Numbered from the stretch's first letter, positions 49,801 through 61,310 are shown. The stretch is 64,000 nucleotides of DNA from Pseudoscleropodium purum (GCA_963969395.1 OZ017796.1:21330501-21394500), one strand, 5' to 3'. A program made the numbers and translations. The notes: a model not told the origin generated them from the letters alone.

Positions 49801-51119
49801 GTGTGACCTCTTGATTGTATTGTAACCTCTTAGATAGTTATGCTTGAGAATTGCTAGAAACTTGTTGAAATTGTTGTTGAACTAAAATGCAAGAACTTTC
49901 TCCGGCCAACTCTGTTCTACAACCTAGCTACAGTCCATGATCATTTCTAGTTTTGATTTTACAAAACAACAAATGATAAAATTGGAATTCAAATGCATAC
50001 TAATAAAAAGTAGCATATTAAACATCATACTCCTTATAACTTGTCATTACTTAGGTAGGATTGATACAGAAACGGGTTTAATTGCAAGAAATACTTGTCA
50101 GTTTTGTTGCATTGGCCACAATATTCATGATTTTTTTAGTAGTACTTTAAAATTAGAAAAAAATTTGAAAAATATGTTTAATATATAAAACTTTAAGGAA
50201 AAGGTACCCTAAAAAGGAAAAGCATAGAAAAAAAATTTAAGTAGGAAAACCAGAAAAAGTACAAAATCTCATAAAAATAAGGTTTTTACATTTTCGTTTT
50301 TGAGAAATAGTAAAGGTGAGTGAAAAATCAATAAAAAAAAGTGTCCATTCATGACAATTTAGAGCACTTTCTAGCACCAGAAGGAGCTATTAGAAAAACT
50401 TCTCTAATTGTTCATAAATTTGTAATAATTGTAGCATTGTTTGAAGCATTCCTAAACACATTTGGAACATGCTTTATGAAAATGCTCTTTGGAGAGCATG
50501 TATTTCTACTTGAAGACCTAGACTATCCATTTTTTTAAGTCACTCTTCATGAAAAAGGTACTCAATAGTACTAAAACCCCCCAAAACCACAAGTATGACA
50601 TATTATGAAAATCTCTTTTACCAACTAAACTAATTTAGAAAAAATTGAAATAATTTGAGTACCTCTCTCACTAATATAGGAAACTTTTTTTTCAAATTTC
50701 ATGTCTATTCAATCATTTTTGCAATAGTTATGGCAAAAGGTCACTTCCACATGCAACTTGTGATGCAAAATAGGACAAGTGTTTCTTGCAATCATTTATA
50801 GATGCATGCAATCATCCCTACTAGGCCAAGTCAAGAACTTCAATTTAAAGAAGAAAATCATCTAATATAGAAACTGAAGATAAAAAGATTGAAGATTGTT
50901 ACTTTCACAAACAATTCAATTCCTGACTTGAAAAAGTCAACTAATAATTACATAGAGTAGATTGACCTAAAAGTGTTCAAAATGTTTGCATTTCGAAAAG
51001 TGCAACATGTACTTGTCTTGCCAATACTCACGTAGAACCGGGCACCTTGTTCCAATGTGCATTCACAAACGCTCTAGCACATGAAACTTCCAAAACGTTA
51101 ATAAGTTGAATTTGCAAAA
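49801..51119. other. AT-rich spacer
   Basis: No gene supported. A phrase near 50083 (GCAAGAAATACTTGTC) resembles one at 17789 and points to decayed dispersed repeat. Confidence 0.4.
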
Positions 51120-51127
51120 GTGAAGAT

Positions 51128-51280
51128 TATGGTTGTCACATTGGACAGATTACTATTCATTTCACGTCCTACAGGACAAGTTACTATTCATCAAATGTAC
51201 TTAAAATGTACATTTGATGAATAGTAACTTGTCCTATAGGACATGAAATGAATAGTAATCTGTCCAATTTGACAACCATG
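51128..51280 (+). mobile_element. 153-bp fold-back element with near-perfect hairpin
   Basis: Two 73-base arms (51128-51200 and 51208-51280) are reverse complements at 69 of 73 positions around a 7-base loop. The ends are TATGGTTGTCA on the left and the complement of CATGGTTGTCA on the right, like the element at 47804. GTGAAGAT at 51120-51127 and 51281-51288 is a perfect 8-bp duplication, so this is a hAT-type fold-back insertion. A transcript through it would form a long hairpin. Confidence 0.93.
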
Positions 51281-51696
51281 GTGAAGATAGGTTAGATATT
51301 CTTCCAACAATGCACCTATAGCTAGTTTTCAGTAGATCCTTGATCAATAAGCAAAATGCGGCAGGTCCGTTTTGAACACATTAGCCAAACCACAGAATGC
51401 AAGGTGTTATATACATTGTCTATTATTTTTATTTTTAAAGTCTTTATTTTTAACTTTTATTTTTAGAGTTTCTATTTGTAACATCCGTTATTGATGCTAA
51501 AAGACATAAGTTGGGTGACTTTTGAATTAAGGCACAAATAGGGTCTCTAATCTTCTCTAGGCATAGATAAACAAAAGTAGTGAATCCTCAACACATCTTA
51601 GGATGTAATGTTAAGGGGCATAGTTGGCCAATCATTGTTTCATAATTCTTTTCGAGCAACTTAACCAATCCAATTAGTGATGGTAGAGCACATGAA

Positions 51697-51890
51697 TTTA
51701 GAAAGCTTTAACCTTAAGAGGTTCAGAGTTGTCACTAAGTGGAGTCCATGAAGCATGAAAGCTTTCACTTTATATGAATGAGACCTATCTCAAGGTAGTA
51801 CCTACAAAGCAAGAATGCTTGAACCTTAAATGGACAAGACCTAATTATCACAAAGCAAAGCCCACGAAGCAAGAAAACTCTGAAATTTAG
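51697..51890 (+). repeat. Minisatellite of about 60 bp, locus 2
   Basis: About three copies of the unit seen at 43137-43345, with GAAAGCTTTAACCTTAAGAG, GAGACCTATCTCAAGG, ACAAAGCAAG and GACAAGACCTAAT words. Both loci are in the same orientation. Confidence 0.65.
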
Positions 51891-53007
51891 AAGATTGTTA
51901 TATGCAATGGAATGTTTCATGTTGGGACTTGGGAATTGTAGGATTGTAGACACTACACATAGGCTTCCTGTCTATGCAATTTGAAAACATACATTAAATG
52001 TTTTGGGAGGCATTGGAAGGCCATTTCAAGTTTGTTCTCCATACTATGAACTAGTCACTACCGGCAAGAATAAAGAATAATTCCAGATTTTTAAAATTTA
52101 AAATTTATTTAAAACTTAAATTTAAAAAAATTAATTCATTTAAAAAAATTAATTCATTATTATTATTTGACATGTTCGTTGCTCTAATACATCAAACTAT
52201 TGCTATGGCCAAATTTCCACAGTCCAAGAACTTGGGGAACTTGCAATCTTGTTGAGCAGGTGAATCTCATCTAATGCTTGTAGAATTCGTAAACAGGGTT
52301 AATAACCGCTCAACATATATTTTCCAAATGCAGCTCCAGTTCCACATTACAAATTAAGCACTTGATTAAAACTAATCTCAATTCTCCATCTAGCTATATA
52401 TAGAGAAGGCAAGAAATTGAAATGGCTACCCTCAACTTGCCTGTGCACACAAATCATATATAAAACTGAAGATTTGAATTATCGATCTGAGGGTGATGGG
52501 GATCAAAACTGCAGCTCATACTCACTTGGATCGAATGTTTGCGTTTGAATCCATGCAGTTTCTGAAACCTTGGTCCGGATTTCAGGGTCTCTTTTGCCAA
52601 GGATGTTACTGAAAAAGCAGGAAAGATGAGTTTCCGGTGGGGAGGCAATTGGTGGTGCATCGATCGATCGACAACAAGATCGAGCTCCGGTCGAGCTCCG
52701 GTCGGATCGATCCCATGCCAGAGGAATCGAAAAGTGTATTTAAACTGATGAGATGTGTAATTATATCGTTGCGCTAAACTAGCATACACGAATGTAGGTT
52801 GAATAGGTCCCAGACTGTCGAGTAATTTCTTTTCAGCACAGACTAAGCTTCGTTACCAGAAACGGGGCAAAACTGTAACCTAGCTACGAATACTGTCAAT
52901 TATTTCGTTAAATTGGCGATGTCTCACAAACTAGAGTTTGTGAAATAGTTCAGTTAGTCTAGGAGTCTAGGGAGGAGTCTCGGCAGTTGGAGATTTCTGG
53001 ACATGGT
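51891..53007. other. Spacer upstream of the zinc-binding gene
   Basis: The first half is AT-rich. From about 52430 GC rises, and a 111-codon minus-strand frame (52454-52789) appears without any recognisable domain. It is probably promoter-side DNA of the plus-strand gene, not a gene itself. Confidence 0.35.
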
Positions 53008-53015
53008 TATAAATA
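53008..53015 (+). promoter_or_regulatory. TATA box candidate
   Basis: TATAAATA lies 233 bp upstream of the predicted ATG at 53241, leaving room for a leader of about 200 bases. It supports the start of the zinc-binding gene but is not decisive alone. Confidence 0.5.
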
Positions 53016-53240
53016 ATGAGGTCTTGCCTTCCCAACACCAAATCTCAAAGTTTTCTTAGCTGCCAGGCAGAAGACTCTAGTTGTTGTTTCCATGAGTTTG
53101 GGTGAGGACCAAGTGGTTGCCATTTAAATTCAAGAGAATTCAAGGAGACTGTCGTGAGGAAGTATCGACATGTGTAGTTGTGGTGCATGATTAATTGAAG
53201 CTGAAGTGCGTAATATAGGGTATATACTAGAACTCGCAAC

Positions 53241-55687
53241 ATGTCCGGACGTCGCCTACCCTGCTCTCCTAGGTCTGTTGATTTTATCTAACTTCTGTTT
53301 TGAGTAAAAAGTAAACTATGATATGTTGAGGAAATGACTCATTTCTTAACCGCCCTTTGTGAGGGGGTTCACAAACAAGCATCCTCCAACAATAAATTAA
53401 ACACATATAATAGTTACGATCTGTGTACGTGTTGTGAGTGACTGCAAAAGCATGTCGATATGTGAGGCAGTTCTTTTTAATGAAAAGGAAAGCACCTCTG
53501 CATGAACTAAGCTGGTTATGCGATATTTCTCTGAGTCATCGGTGGCAATATTTCCTGTTAGATTCCTCCGAGGACAATCAGCTTCATGGCAATATTTCGT
53601 GTCAATTAATATCCAGCCCTTGCATTTCATGAAATTCAGTGTAGACCATATGCCGTTAGAAAAGATATGCCGTTAGAAAAGATATCCCTTCAATAAGAAT
53701 ATATGATTAAAACAATTGAAACTATTGGTGATGGTTTAACCTTTCAAACTATTGACTTAATACTATTCCTACATGAGAAAATGTTAGTGTGCATCTGTTG
53801 CTTCAAGTAGTACTTTTTGGCCAGGAATTCATTTGGTTGACTTCATTTCTCTGCAGTGTCTCATGGAAAGGCTCAAAGCAACGGAGTGGTCCAGAGCTCC
53901 GGAGGCCAGGAATGCAAGGTCGAGTCCGGTGGGTTGTCTCGATCGTCATTGATGAGACACTTTTAGAGACAAATTGAATGATGTTTAAAATTCTAAACTG
54001 TTCTATTAACTAGGTTGAATTTACTTATTTTCATTGATCTGTAGCCCCGGGGAGATCACTTAGTATATCTATAACATACTATGTGCGTTAACATGATTTT
54101 TTGGACCCCTATATACTTTTTGATAAACTATAATTTCAACCTACAATTTTGAGCTTAGTTTAACAATGACTGTAGGTTTCCATTGCCTAAAATTCCCCAT
54201 TCAAATAACTTATGAAATGATTTGTAGAGGAGGTTGAAAAATGAACTGAAATGGCATGTTTTTCAACTCAAATACTTATAGAGAATACATTTAGATGACC
54301 ATTGCATCATTATTTAAGGATAATTAACTTTAAATAGAGAATTATTTTTAACAATTTTTTGTTCATTTTTTAGACAATTTTTTCTTATAGAAAATAGGGG
54401 TGTGAAAGTTATTTTCAGCTCTACAGTGTATCTTTTTTCTTCAAAAATTTGTAACTAATTATAATTAACAAATAAAAATACTAATAATTCAAAACATAAA
54501 CTTTCAAAGTAGAAGAATCTCCTCATATTTTTTTTTTTAATTTTTATTTAAATTTTAGGACATAAAATAGGGGGTCAAAAATCTTAACACACATAGTTTC
54601 TAATGGACACTCTAAGTGATCTGCCCGGGTCTGTATCTCATTAGTTTTGAAATAAATTGAGAAAATTCGACTTCAAACGGCTTTTACCTTTCTTATGTTT
54701 GCTTTTTTTTTTTTGAATTTTCATCTTGCGTTTTACATCACTTTATACTAATTTCAGTAGAAATCTGCCATAGTTGTAAATTATGTAGTTCGAATCCCTT
54801 CGAATCGGACTCGAATCGAATTACACTAACAGTATCATTGGTGGTTTACTTTTTGCAGTGGCCATGGAAGTCGAGTTGCTGATGCAGACGTGCTTGATGT
54901 GAATAATGCAGTCTCCGCATTGCCACAGGCTCCACAAGATGAGGCTGGACCAGATTCTGCAGAACCGACTCTACCTACTCTCCATACAGAGAATCCCCAT
55001 GTCACAGAAGAAACCCGCATCGAGCTGCCGAAAGCAGTAGAGGATTGGAACCTTAGAGCCGAGCAAGCAGCAGCTGAGACGAATCAGCCAGCAGCAGCTG
55101 CAGCATCTTTGATCAGGCCCAGCCGGAGCGGAAAGCCAAACTCTATTACTCTCAGTAAGTTTCTTCTTGCGAAGCAAAAGCTCCGCCCAATTCCTTACAA
55201 GGTGCCACCCTCTTACTCGAGACCTCCACATCCGCATGACGTCGGCAAAGTTTCGCACGTGAACGTCTGCCCTGTCTGCGAGAAGTACACCGTAACCGAG
55301 CTTGACGTACACCGAAGTGCAGATACCGTCCCCTGCAATATCGACGAGACGACTCTCCGGGCAAGGTTCAACTGCGGCCTTTGCCGAAAGGTTTTCGATC
55401 TTGGAATTGCTCTGTTCGACCCTCGGGGGATTCCTGGTGTCACGTTGTTCGAAGGCGAAGACAGGTTCCGGCCTCCCGTGCCACCGCGGGGGAACTACCC
55501 TTGTCCTCGGTGCTGGAAGAATAACCACACGTCGTTTCAGTGCATGACGTCTTACCTTCGAGAGGAATCCAAGGTGCAATGTGAGCCTGCATGTGCAGCG
55601 GACAGGCTGAATCCGAGCTCTTGGGAGGAGCCTGAGGAGAAGCCTGAGGCGAGGAATATAATACGGTCGGTTCTGGGGCTTTTCTAA
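53241..55687 (+). CDS. Predicted zinc-binding protein with three CxxC pairs, function unknown
   Basis: The third exon (54859-55687) follows a TTTTTGCAG acceptor and is open to TAA. Upstream exons are inferred: exon 1 53241-53272 (ATG, then MSGRRLPCSP) and exon 2 53857-53928, both in the phase needed, giving 310 residues. Donors are GTCTGT and GTGGGT, the first being weak. The N-terminal part is basic, followed by an acidic Ala/Glu/Pro-rich region and a linker KPNSITLSKF. Cys pairs are CPVC (residues 172-175), CGLC (207-210) and CPRC (250-253) with an extra Cys at 194 and 263, consistent with two zinc-binding knuckles or ribbons. Codon choice is GC-rich, unlike the spacer. No known family is recognised. 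Exon 3 is well supported; exons 1 and 2 are less certain. Confidence 0.6.
53647..53681 (+). repeat. 17-bp tandem duplication in intron 1
   Basis: ATATGCCGTTAGAAAAG occurs twice in direct succession within the first intron of the zinc-binding gene. Confidence 0.8.
54044..54629 (+). mobile_element. About 586-bp inverted-repeat element in intron 2 of the zinc-binding gene
   Basis: The left side reads CCCGGGGAGATCACTTAG and continues through ACTATGTGCGTTAA and GGACCCC. The reverse complement of the right side reads CCCGGGCAGATCACTTAG, then ACTATGTGTGTTAA and GACCCCC. The arms are therefore about 65-70 bp with scattered mismatches. TCTGTA borders both sides (54038-54043 and 54630-54635) and may be the target-site duplication, though a 3-bp duplication cannot be excluded. 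The interior is AT-rich without coding. Superfamily is not assigned. Confidence 0.7.
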
Positions 55688-55946
55688 AACGTGTTCTGGC
55701 CACAAGGTCACTGAGTTTTGAAACATAATTTTCAAGAGATTCAGAAGCTAAGAATACCGGTATACATGTAATGATATGTAAGTGGGTACCTCAAGCACAG
55801 ATTTATTAAGACGAAATTGTGTATATCAGTGTATAACAGTGAATTTAGAACTTGGTTGGTACATCGTGCACGGTACAAGTTGACTGCAAGAGATTTATTA
55901 GGTGCTAAGTAAAAAAATTCATATATTCAAATAGACTACTAAATTT
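55688..55946 (+). other. 3' flank of the zinc-binding gene
   Basis: Probable 3' untranslated region and spacer. No separate feature recognised. Confidence 0.35.
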
Positions 55947-56370
55947 ATGTTCCCAAAGAGGGACCCGTACCGCAAACGAAAAGCACCGGAACTTGAACAG
56001 GCCACCCTCGAAGGCGCTGCTGAGAATAATGTAGAGACACAGACAGAGACCACGCAGACAGACACGACGAAGACAGACATGACGAGGGTGTAGGGGCTTA
56101 AGGGTTCAGACGGGTATGTCGAGCTCGATCTCACAGTTTGTCTCGATGACTATCGCACTCATCTAGTAGCCATGGAGCCGGGGGTTTAGGATTTAGTTTT
56201 TTAGATTTAGGAGATACTCTGTACAGGAATTATGATCTCTACGTTGTCAGCGACAACGCCCGTGACGATGTGTCACACACAATTCCTCTGGAGATAGAGC
56301 TCGATCAAGAAGGCAAGAGTTTGTCAATGCATTTTGTATATTTGGATAAAATTCATTTGCGTGATTGAGC
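55947..56370 (+). pseudogene. Broken coding-like sequence of unknown identity
   Basis: A 48-codon frame (ATG 55947, TAG 56091) encodes MFPKRDPYRKRKAPELEQAT and a Thr/Asp/Glu-rich tail. Beyond the TAG the same frame continues as GYVELDLTVCLDDYRTHLV. A further clean stretch from about 56210 reads NYDLYVVSDNARDDVSHTIP and LEIELDQEGKSL before a stop near 56366. GC content and codon pattern are those of coding DNA, but no family is recognised. It may be a decayed gene or retroelement fragment, or unrecognised exons. Confidence 0.4.
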
Positions 56371-57792
56371 AGCTTGGAATAAAGCATGGTCATCAGTATT
56401 TGATTGGTCTTGCAACCTACCCTCTTGGAAATCATGAAACACTAGTGCTTGCAGCTCATACTGATCATGTCTTTCACATATGCTTTTGAATTCATTTGGA
56501 AGGATTTTGCATTTGAAAGGAATGAGACTACGCTCATGAAGACGATACTTTCCTGAGGAGAACGTAATTGCTCATAACAGAGAACACAACTAACTTTATA
56601 ATTACTGTATGAAACATAGTGATTTCGAATTATGGGGTGGGTATTGTAATCTAGGATGAATGATGCGCTTACTATTAGATCGATCGAGGCCAAACAAGCG
56701 GATCGTATGATGTACCTCGTCATTACAGGAATTTCATTCTGGTGTGCATTGAAGTGGACGGTGATTCACTGGGTAATGGAGGCCGTTGTCCACTCGTGGT
56801 AAATTTTGTAAGATATATTGTGAGCTATGGCTGAAAATGTATACCACTATTACACATAAATTAATTTTGTTGGGTCTTATTGGCAAGAGAGAATTCCAAC
56901 GCGTTTTAGCATGCATTATCCAGCACCAAATAAATGAGTGAAAATATTCGTAGCATTGTTTGCAAGTGTACACAACACTATTGGCTCGACTGTGGACTGT
57001 TATTGGTCTCCTACACACCCAGATTTACATCACAGGTTGTTGTATCTACTACCGCTTCACTTCGGGGCCTATCACGTAAATCATGTAAATCTATCATGTA
57101 AATCTATCACGTCGGGCTACCACTCCAAAAGACGCAGTTGCCGTCATACTCATTGCACATATCAGCACAGAAGCTTGCAATGAGAATCTGCTGGATATAT
57201 TAGTCTTTAAAAAATACAATATTTGACACCTGAAATCAACTGAGAACGTTCAACAATTGCAGGATTCAACGTTGTTGAAAACATGCCAAACATTGCTGAT
57301 GAGCTCTTAGCTTTGCCTGAAACTATTTTCTCCCCGTAAGTGATAAGCACTGTCATGAATTCGATATGACCGTACCATCTATGAATACCCACACCCAGCT
57401 GACGTGACCAAAACATATCCAGAGAGCCCAACAAGTCTCTTCTGAAAGTAAAAAAGAAGATATTCGCAGCCTCTGCATTTTGGGGACTGGTAGATAAAAG
57501 CTGACCCAAGGAACCCGATCTCGTTATCGTACAGAGTTTACTCCAAGTCTTCGGCTCCAAGAGTGAAGAACCATTAATCTTCTCTGGCTGATGTCTGTGG
57601 CCATTCATGACATTCTCGAACCCCCCACCCCCCACCCACCCACCCACCCCTGCCAAGATTCAAGCCTCTATGACAAGAGAAGAGAGCCAGAAACTTGAAT
57701 TCAGTGGTCGACAGTTGGTAGTAAAGTTGAGATATTCCATCTACAGTACCATTGTAGAGGGAACAACTGTAGAAGGTTCAAGAATGTTATGT
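56371..57792. other. Spacer between the coding-like fragment and the tetraspanin gene
   Basis: No gene supported. A C-rich CCCACCCA microsatellite lies at 57622-57650. The part nearest 57792 is likely tetraspanin 3' untranslated region. Confidence 0.4.
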
Positions 57793-59168
57793 TTAAACCT
57801 TGGTCTGACCATATCTGTACTTGTACTCAGCTCGCTCCCTCCGAGTGCTTTTCATGGCGCAGCACCCACAGGAATAGACGGCAATAATTAACACCAGCAC
57901 AATGATGTTGACAACTGCAACTCTCCGCCAGTTCGACTTCACGTTTTGCAGCACACCAGCTCGGCATGCGTTGCAATCGAAACACAGCTGTGCTTGGGTG
58001 TTGCTCCATGCTCGGCAGTCAGTATTGGTGGTCCCAGATGGATTGCCTATCCAGGTTGTCGCGTTGTTAAAAGTGAACCCGCAGTCTGTAGGTGGCTTGC
58101 AGCATCCCGACTGCGCTTACGAGGCACATCAATACATTAGTCACACATCAGGACTGCAATCATCAGCTTCCGAATTGCATTCATTAATCCCCAAGAACCA
58201 AGATTTCGGACACATCAGTTTGTGAAAAGACCTCTTAAAGACCAACTGGATTGATCATAGAGCGAAAATCATAAAGTTCAGATGAGGACAAAATTCTACT
58301 ACCCGAATCAGTAAATGTGATTGCCTGTGTTGGTCAAAACGTGAATAAAGCTAGGCAAATGCAAGTCCCCATAAGACTTACTGAAAAACGCCATAAAGAA
58401 TGAGAATCGATTTGGATCTCTTGGTCCTTCACGAGTAAACCAAGAAAGTGAAAAGGAAGTGATTCAGGCAGTTACGACACTCGAAATAGGAGATACCAAA
58501 GAGATTGGTCCAAGGATATCGTGACTCACGTGACTCTCAAGAACTCTTACGCGCATCGCTACTGATCGTTACAATGTTACAAAACTTCAAGTACATTTCG
58601 GGTGCCTACGCTGTGGCAAGAAGGAAATTTAGTTGTAAGTGTCGAAATTAAGAATAAGAAAGAAGAAACAAACCTCAAGAGGAGTCAGTTTGGCCTTGCT
58701 AAAAGTCACGGTTGAGTTATACTTCTTGAGATCGCTGCACACCTTGGCATCTGCCAGGCAGCTCTTGATCTTGGTCCAGTACTTGGGGTTATCCACGCGC
58801 TTCTGCATCCAGTTGGAGTAATCCCCGAGCTTGTACTCCTTGAACCCTTTCCCAGACACCGCTCTTCCCGCCCCGGAATTCGTCACCACAAATGCGAAGA
58901 TGGTGAACATGAGCAGGAGCAGAATGAGCAGAAACATGATGAACAAATATGTGTACATAAGGCATCGGTTCCCGCACCAAGCGCCAAACAGACCCGCCAT
59001 GGACACCAGGAGGACGAACACGCCCAGGATGATGACCGGCCATTGCAGGAACTTGACGCACTCCGAGTCGCTCTTCTTCGCTAACCAAATCCCAAATGCG
59101 ATGATGGGAAGAGACAACACAAGTGTCAGGAAATTCACCACACCCGTCACCACATTGCTAAACCCCAT
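57793..59168 (-). CDS. Plant tetraspanin
   Basis: Two exons, 59168-58674 (165 codons) and 58110-57793, join in phase to 270 residues, the usual size. The start MGFSN matches the family N-terminus; the longer open frame upstream (from 59201) has no better claim. Four membrane segments lie near residues 9-30, 44-65, 70-95 and 229-246. The large extracellular loop carries the plant signature GCCKPP (SGCCKPP at the beginning of exon 2) and further paired cysteines (SCLADAKVC, DC, CFDCNAC). After the fourth segment there is a CGCC motif, a likely palmitoylation site, and a short basic tail ending in KV. The intron just before GCCKPP is the classic plant position. Tetraspanins organise membrane microdomains and influence development and exosome-like vesicle formation. 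Which family member this is cannot be settled here. No defects were seen. Confidence 0.95.
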
Positions 59169-60115
59169 GGCAACTCTGCAATCCTCAAACCTTACAAACA
59201 CTTCCTTCCAATTCCGCAGTGCAGCCTGTTACGCCAAGATTGTCACACCGTCTTTCGAATCCTTGAGCACACACGATGCTGGGTTGTGACAATTGAAAGC
59301 CTCGAAAAGCAAGTTCACTGATGATTCCGTCTCCAACTTCCTCGTCTCGCGAACAAATGTGAAAGTACTTACTGCGGAATGTGCAGCGGGAGATCACGGA
59401 TATGTCGCCGTCTCCCAAATTCTTCGTGCGCCAAATGTGGTGTTACAATGAAGCCTCGAAATCGAGCGAAGAGCTCAGGTTACCGAATTTGTGAAACTTG
59501 CTCGTCTCGCAACCAAATACGATGATATTTGTGGCAGATCACAGATACGATACAGTCTCCACAATTCTTGGTGCGCCAAACTGCGAAGCCTGCACCAACG
59601 TAGTGGAACTTACTCGTCTCCCAACCGAATGCGGAGATACTTGTTCCAGAATGCGCGGCGGGAGACGACACACCTGAATCAGTACGGCGATTTCGGGATC
59701 ACACCGAAGCGGATCATTCTCTTCCGGTTCCGCCGTTTCCGCCCCTGCGGCGGTTGCCGAGCATCATGATGGCGGCATTGGTGGGGTGTGTGGAGATCGG
59801 AGATGGGAAAGCCTTTGGATTCGGAGAGCAAGACGATCGGGACCGTTGATGGGAGCGCGGGGGCCGTTGCGAGGAGGATTCAAATAGAAAGAGGATCCAA
59901 ATAGAAGGAGGATCGTGCGGTGGATGGTGCCCTCGGATCGGACGGTTTGGGGGGGGGAGAGGTTGCTATTAAAGGTAACGGATCTATCGCTTTGAATTGA
60001 AGGCACGGGTGTTCCCGCGGTGGGAACAGGGAAATGACCAAATGGGCCCCGTCTTTATGCGATCGATCGCATAGTTCCAGTTCCGGTATCTTCCATAGGG
60101 GTAATTTACAGTCCA
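59169..60115 (-). promoter_or_regulatory. CpG-rich 5' flank of the tetraspanin gene
   Basis: GC-rich relative to the spacer. It contains three diverged direct copies of a module starting near 59338, 59498 and 59611 (CTCGTCTCGCGAAC, CTCGTCTCGCAACC, CTCGTCTCCCAACC), the first two also sharing a TTCGTGCGCCAAA or TTGGTGCGCCAAA word. Short frames on both strands have no domain. Probably promoter and leader. Confidence 0.45.
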
Positions 60116-60390
60116 ATGTTAAGGTAACTACACCTAATTTCGACTGCTACATATTTTTGCCTAAAATGTTTTCCCATTATTCATTGTTTATGGGAGTCTT
60201 TGGTCGGTTTTAGATACACTTGATTTCAACACTCACTTTGAAAATTCATAGATTATTTATAATGTGTTCAAAAAATGCATTTTAAGAGAATCAAAATCCC
60301 TTTTCAACTACCAATAGGTCCTAAAAAAAAATTTTGAATATACTAATGGAGACCATCCGGATGACTACTTGTTTGTGAGATTTTAGATGT
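60116..60390 (+). repeat. Dispersed repeat family 2, copy at the tetraspanin gene
   Basis: Matches 30706-30990 in the same orientation, starting AAGGTAACTACACCTAATTTCG and continuing through TTTTTGCCTAAAATG and GATTTTAGATGTTACCT. It lies about 950 bp upstream of the tetraspanin start. Confidence 0.7.
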
Positions 60391-60464
60391 TACCTAGAAA
60401 AAAATGTAATCCTTCATTAGTACTCAAACTACAAATAGCAAGATCAAATGCTTTGTACAATGAT

Positions 60465-61010
60465 CCTAAACCCCTAAAGTTCTATAACTATATTTTCATT
60501 GGAAATGCTCAAAAATTGCCATTTTTAGTACAAGTACCAAATTTTTGGAAAAAAAACTTCTTTGACATATGTAACCATAGGATTTTGTAGTATATAGTAT
60601 CAAAAACATGTTGTAAGAATTGGGTAAGACGAAGGATTTCAAAGTTTATTTTAGAGTAGGAAATCCATAATTGCCCGCAAACAAAAAATCCTCATAATTT
60701 TCGACTCATTGATCAAAATGGAATGATTCAAAGCTTTCCATGTATGTATAACTCTAAAAATCAATTTCAAATTTTTTTCTTCAAAAAGTGATTTATTTTA
60801 TCTACCCAAACTATCCAATTACAAAAAAAGGTAACATTAGACTATAATATATGACTCCTATTTCCAAATGTCATGAAATTTAGTGCATATGAAAGATATC
60901 CTTTGTCCTCACCTTCTATTAAAATTTGGTCCAAAAATATAGAAATCTCTAGTCACACACACTTGCCCAAATTTTCTATGTAGCCAAAAAATGTAGTTTG
61001 GTCTTTTATG
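60465..61010 (+). repeat. Dispersed repeat family 3, copy 2
   Basis: Direct match to 39685-40270 over about 550 bp with substitutions and small indels. Confidence 0.75.
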
Positions 61011-61310
61011 AGTTAAGGTAGGCATTCTTGAAATAGCCACTTTTTCTGGTTGTACCATCTTCTAAAGGAAAATCCCCAAAAAGAATTCTTAAAGTTTGAA
61101 AGTTGCATCAAGAGAAATCCAACCTAAGTTGTTTCAAAAATTTTCAAAGTTAAAAACTTAGTTAGCCCAACCATGCCATTAGATTCTTTGGTAATCAACC
61201 ACTCTTGAAGAAAAATATGTTTCAACTTTCATTGGTTGCCTCAAATAACTCTTCAATTTCCATTAATTGTTTTTAGGAAATTTGTAGTGGTTTCGAAGAC
61301 ATAATGTCTT

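Noticed and set aside
53789..53977. Independent 62-codon gene starting MHLLLQVV
   Set aside because: Its first part lies before a good acceptor (TTCTCTGCAG) and is better read as intron; the rest is exon 2 of the zinc-binding gene.
54780..54830. GAATCC/GAATCG-rich words resembling a tRNA T-arm
   Set aside because: No matching acceptor or anticodon arms nearby.
54971..55735. 254-codon minus-strand frame opposite the zinc-binding exon
   Set aside because: It is a shadow of the plus-strand exon: Arg- and Leu-rich, and without domain signals.
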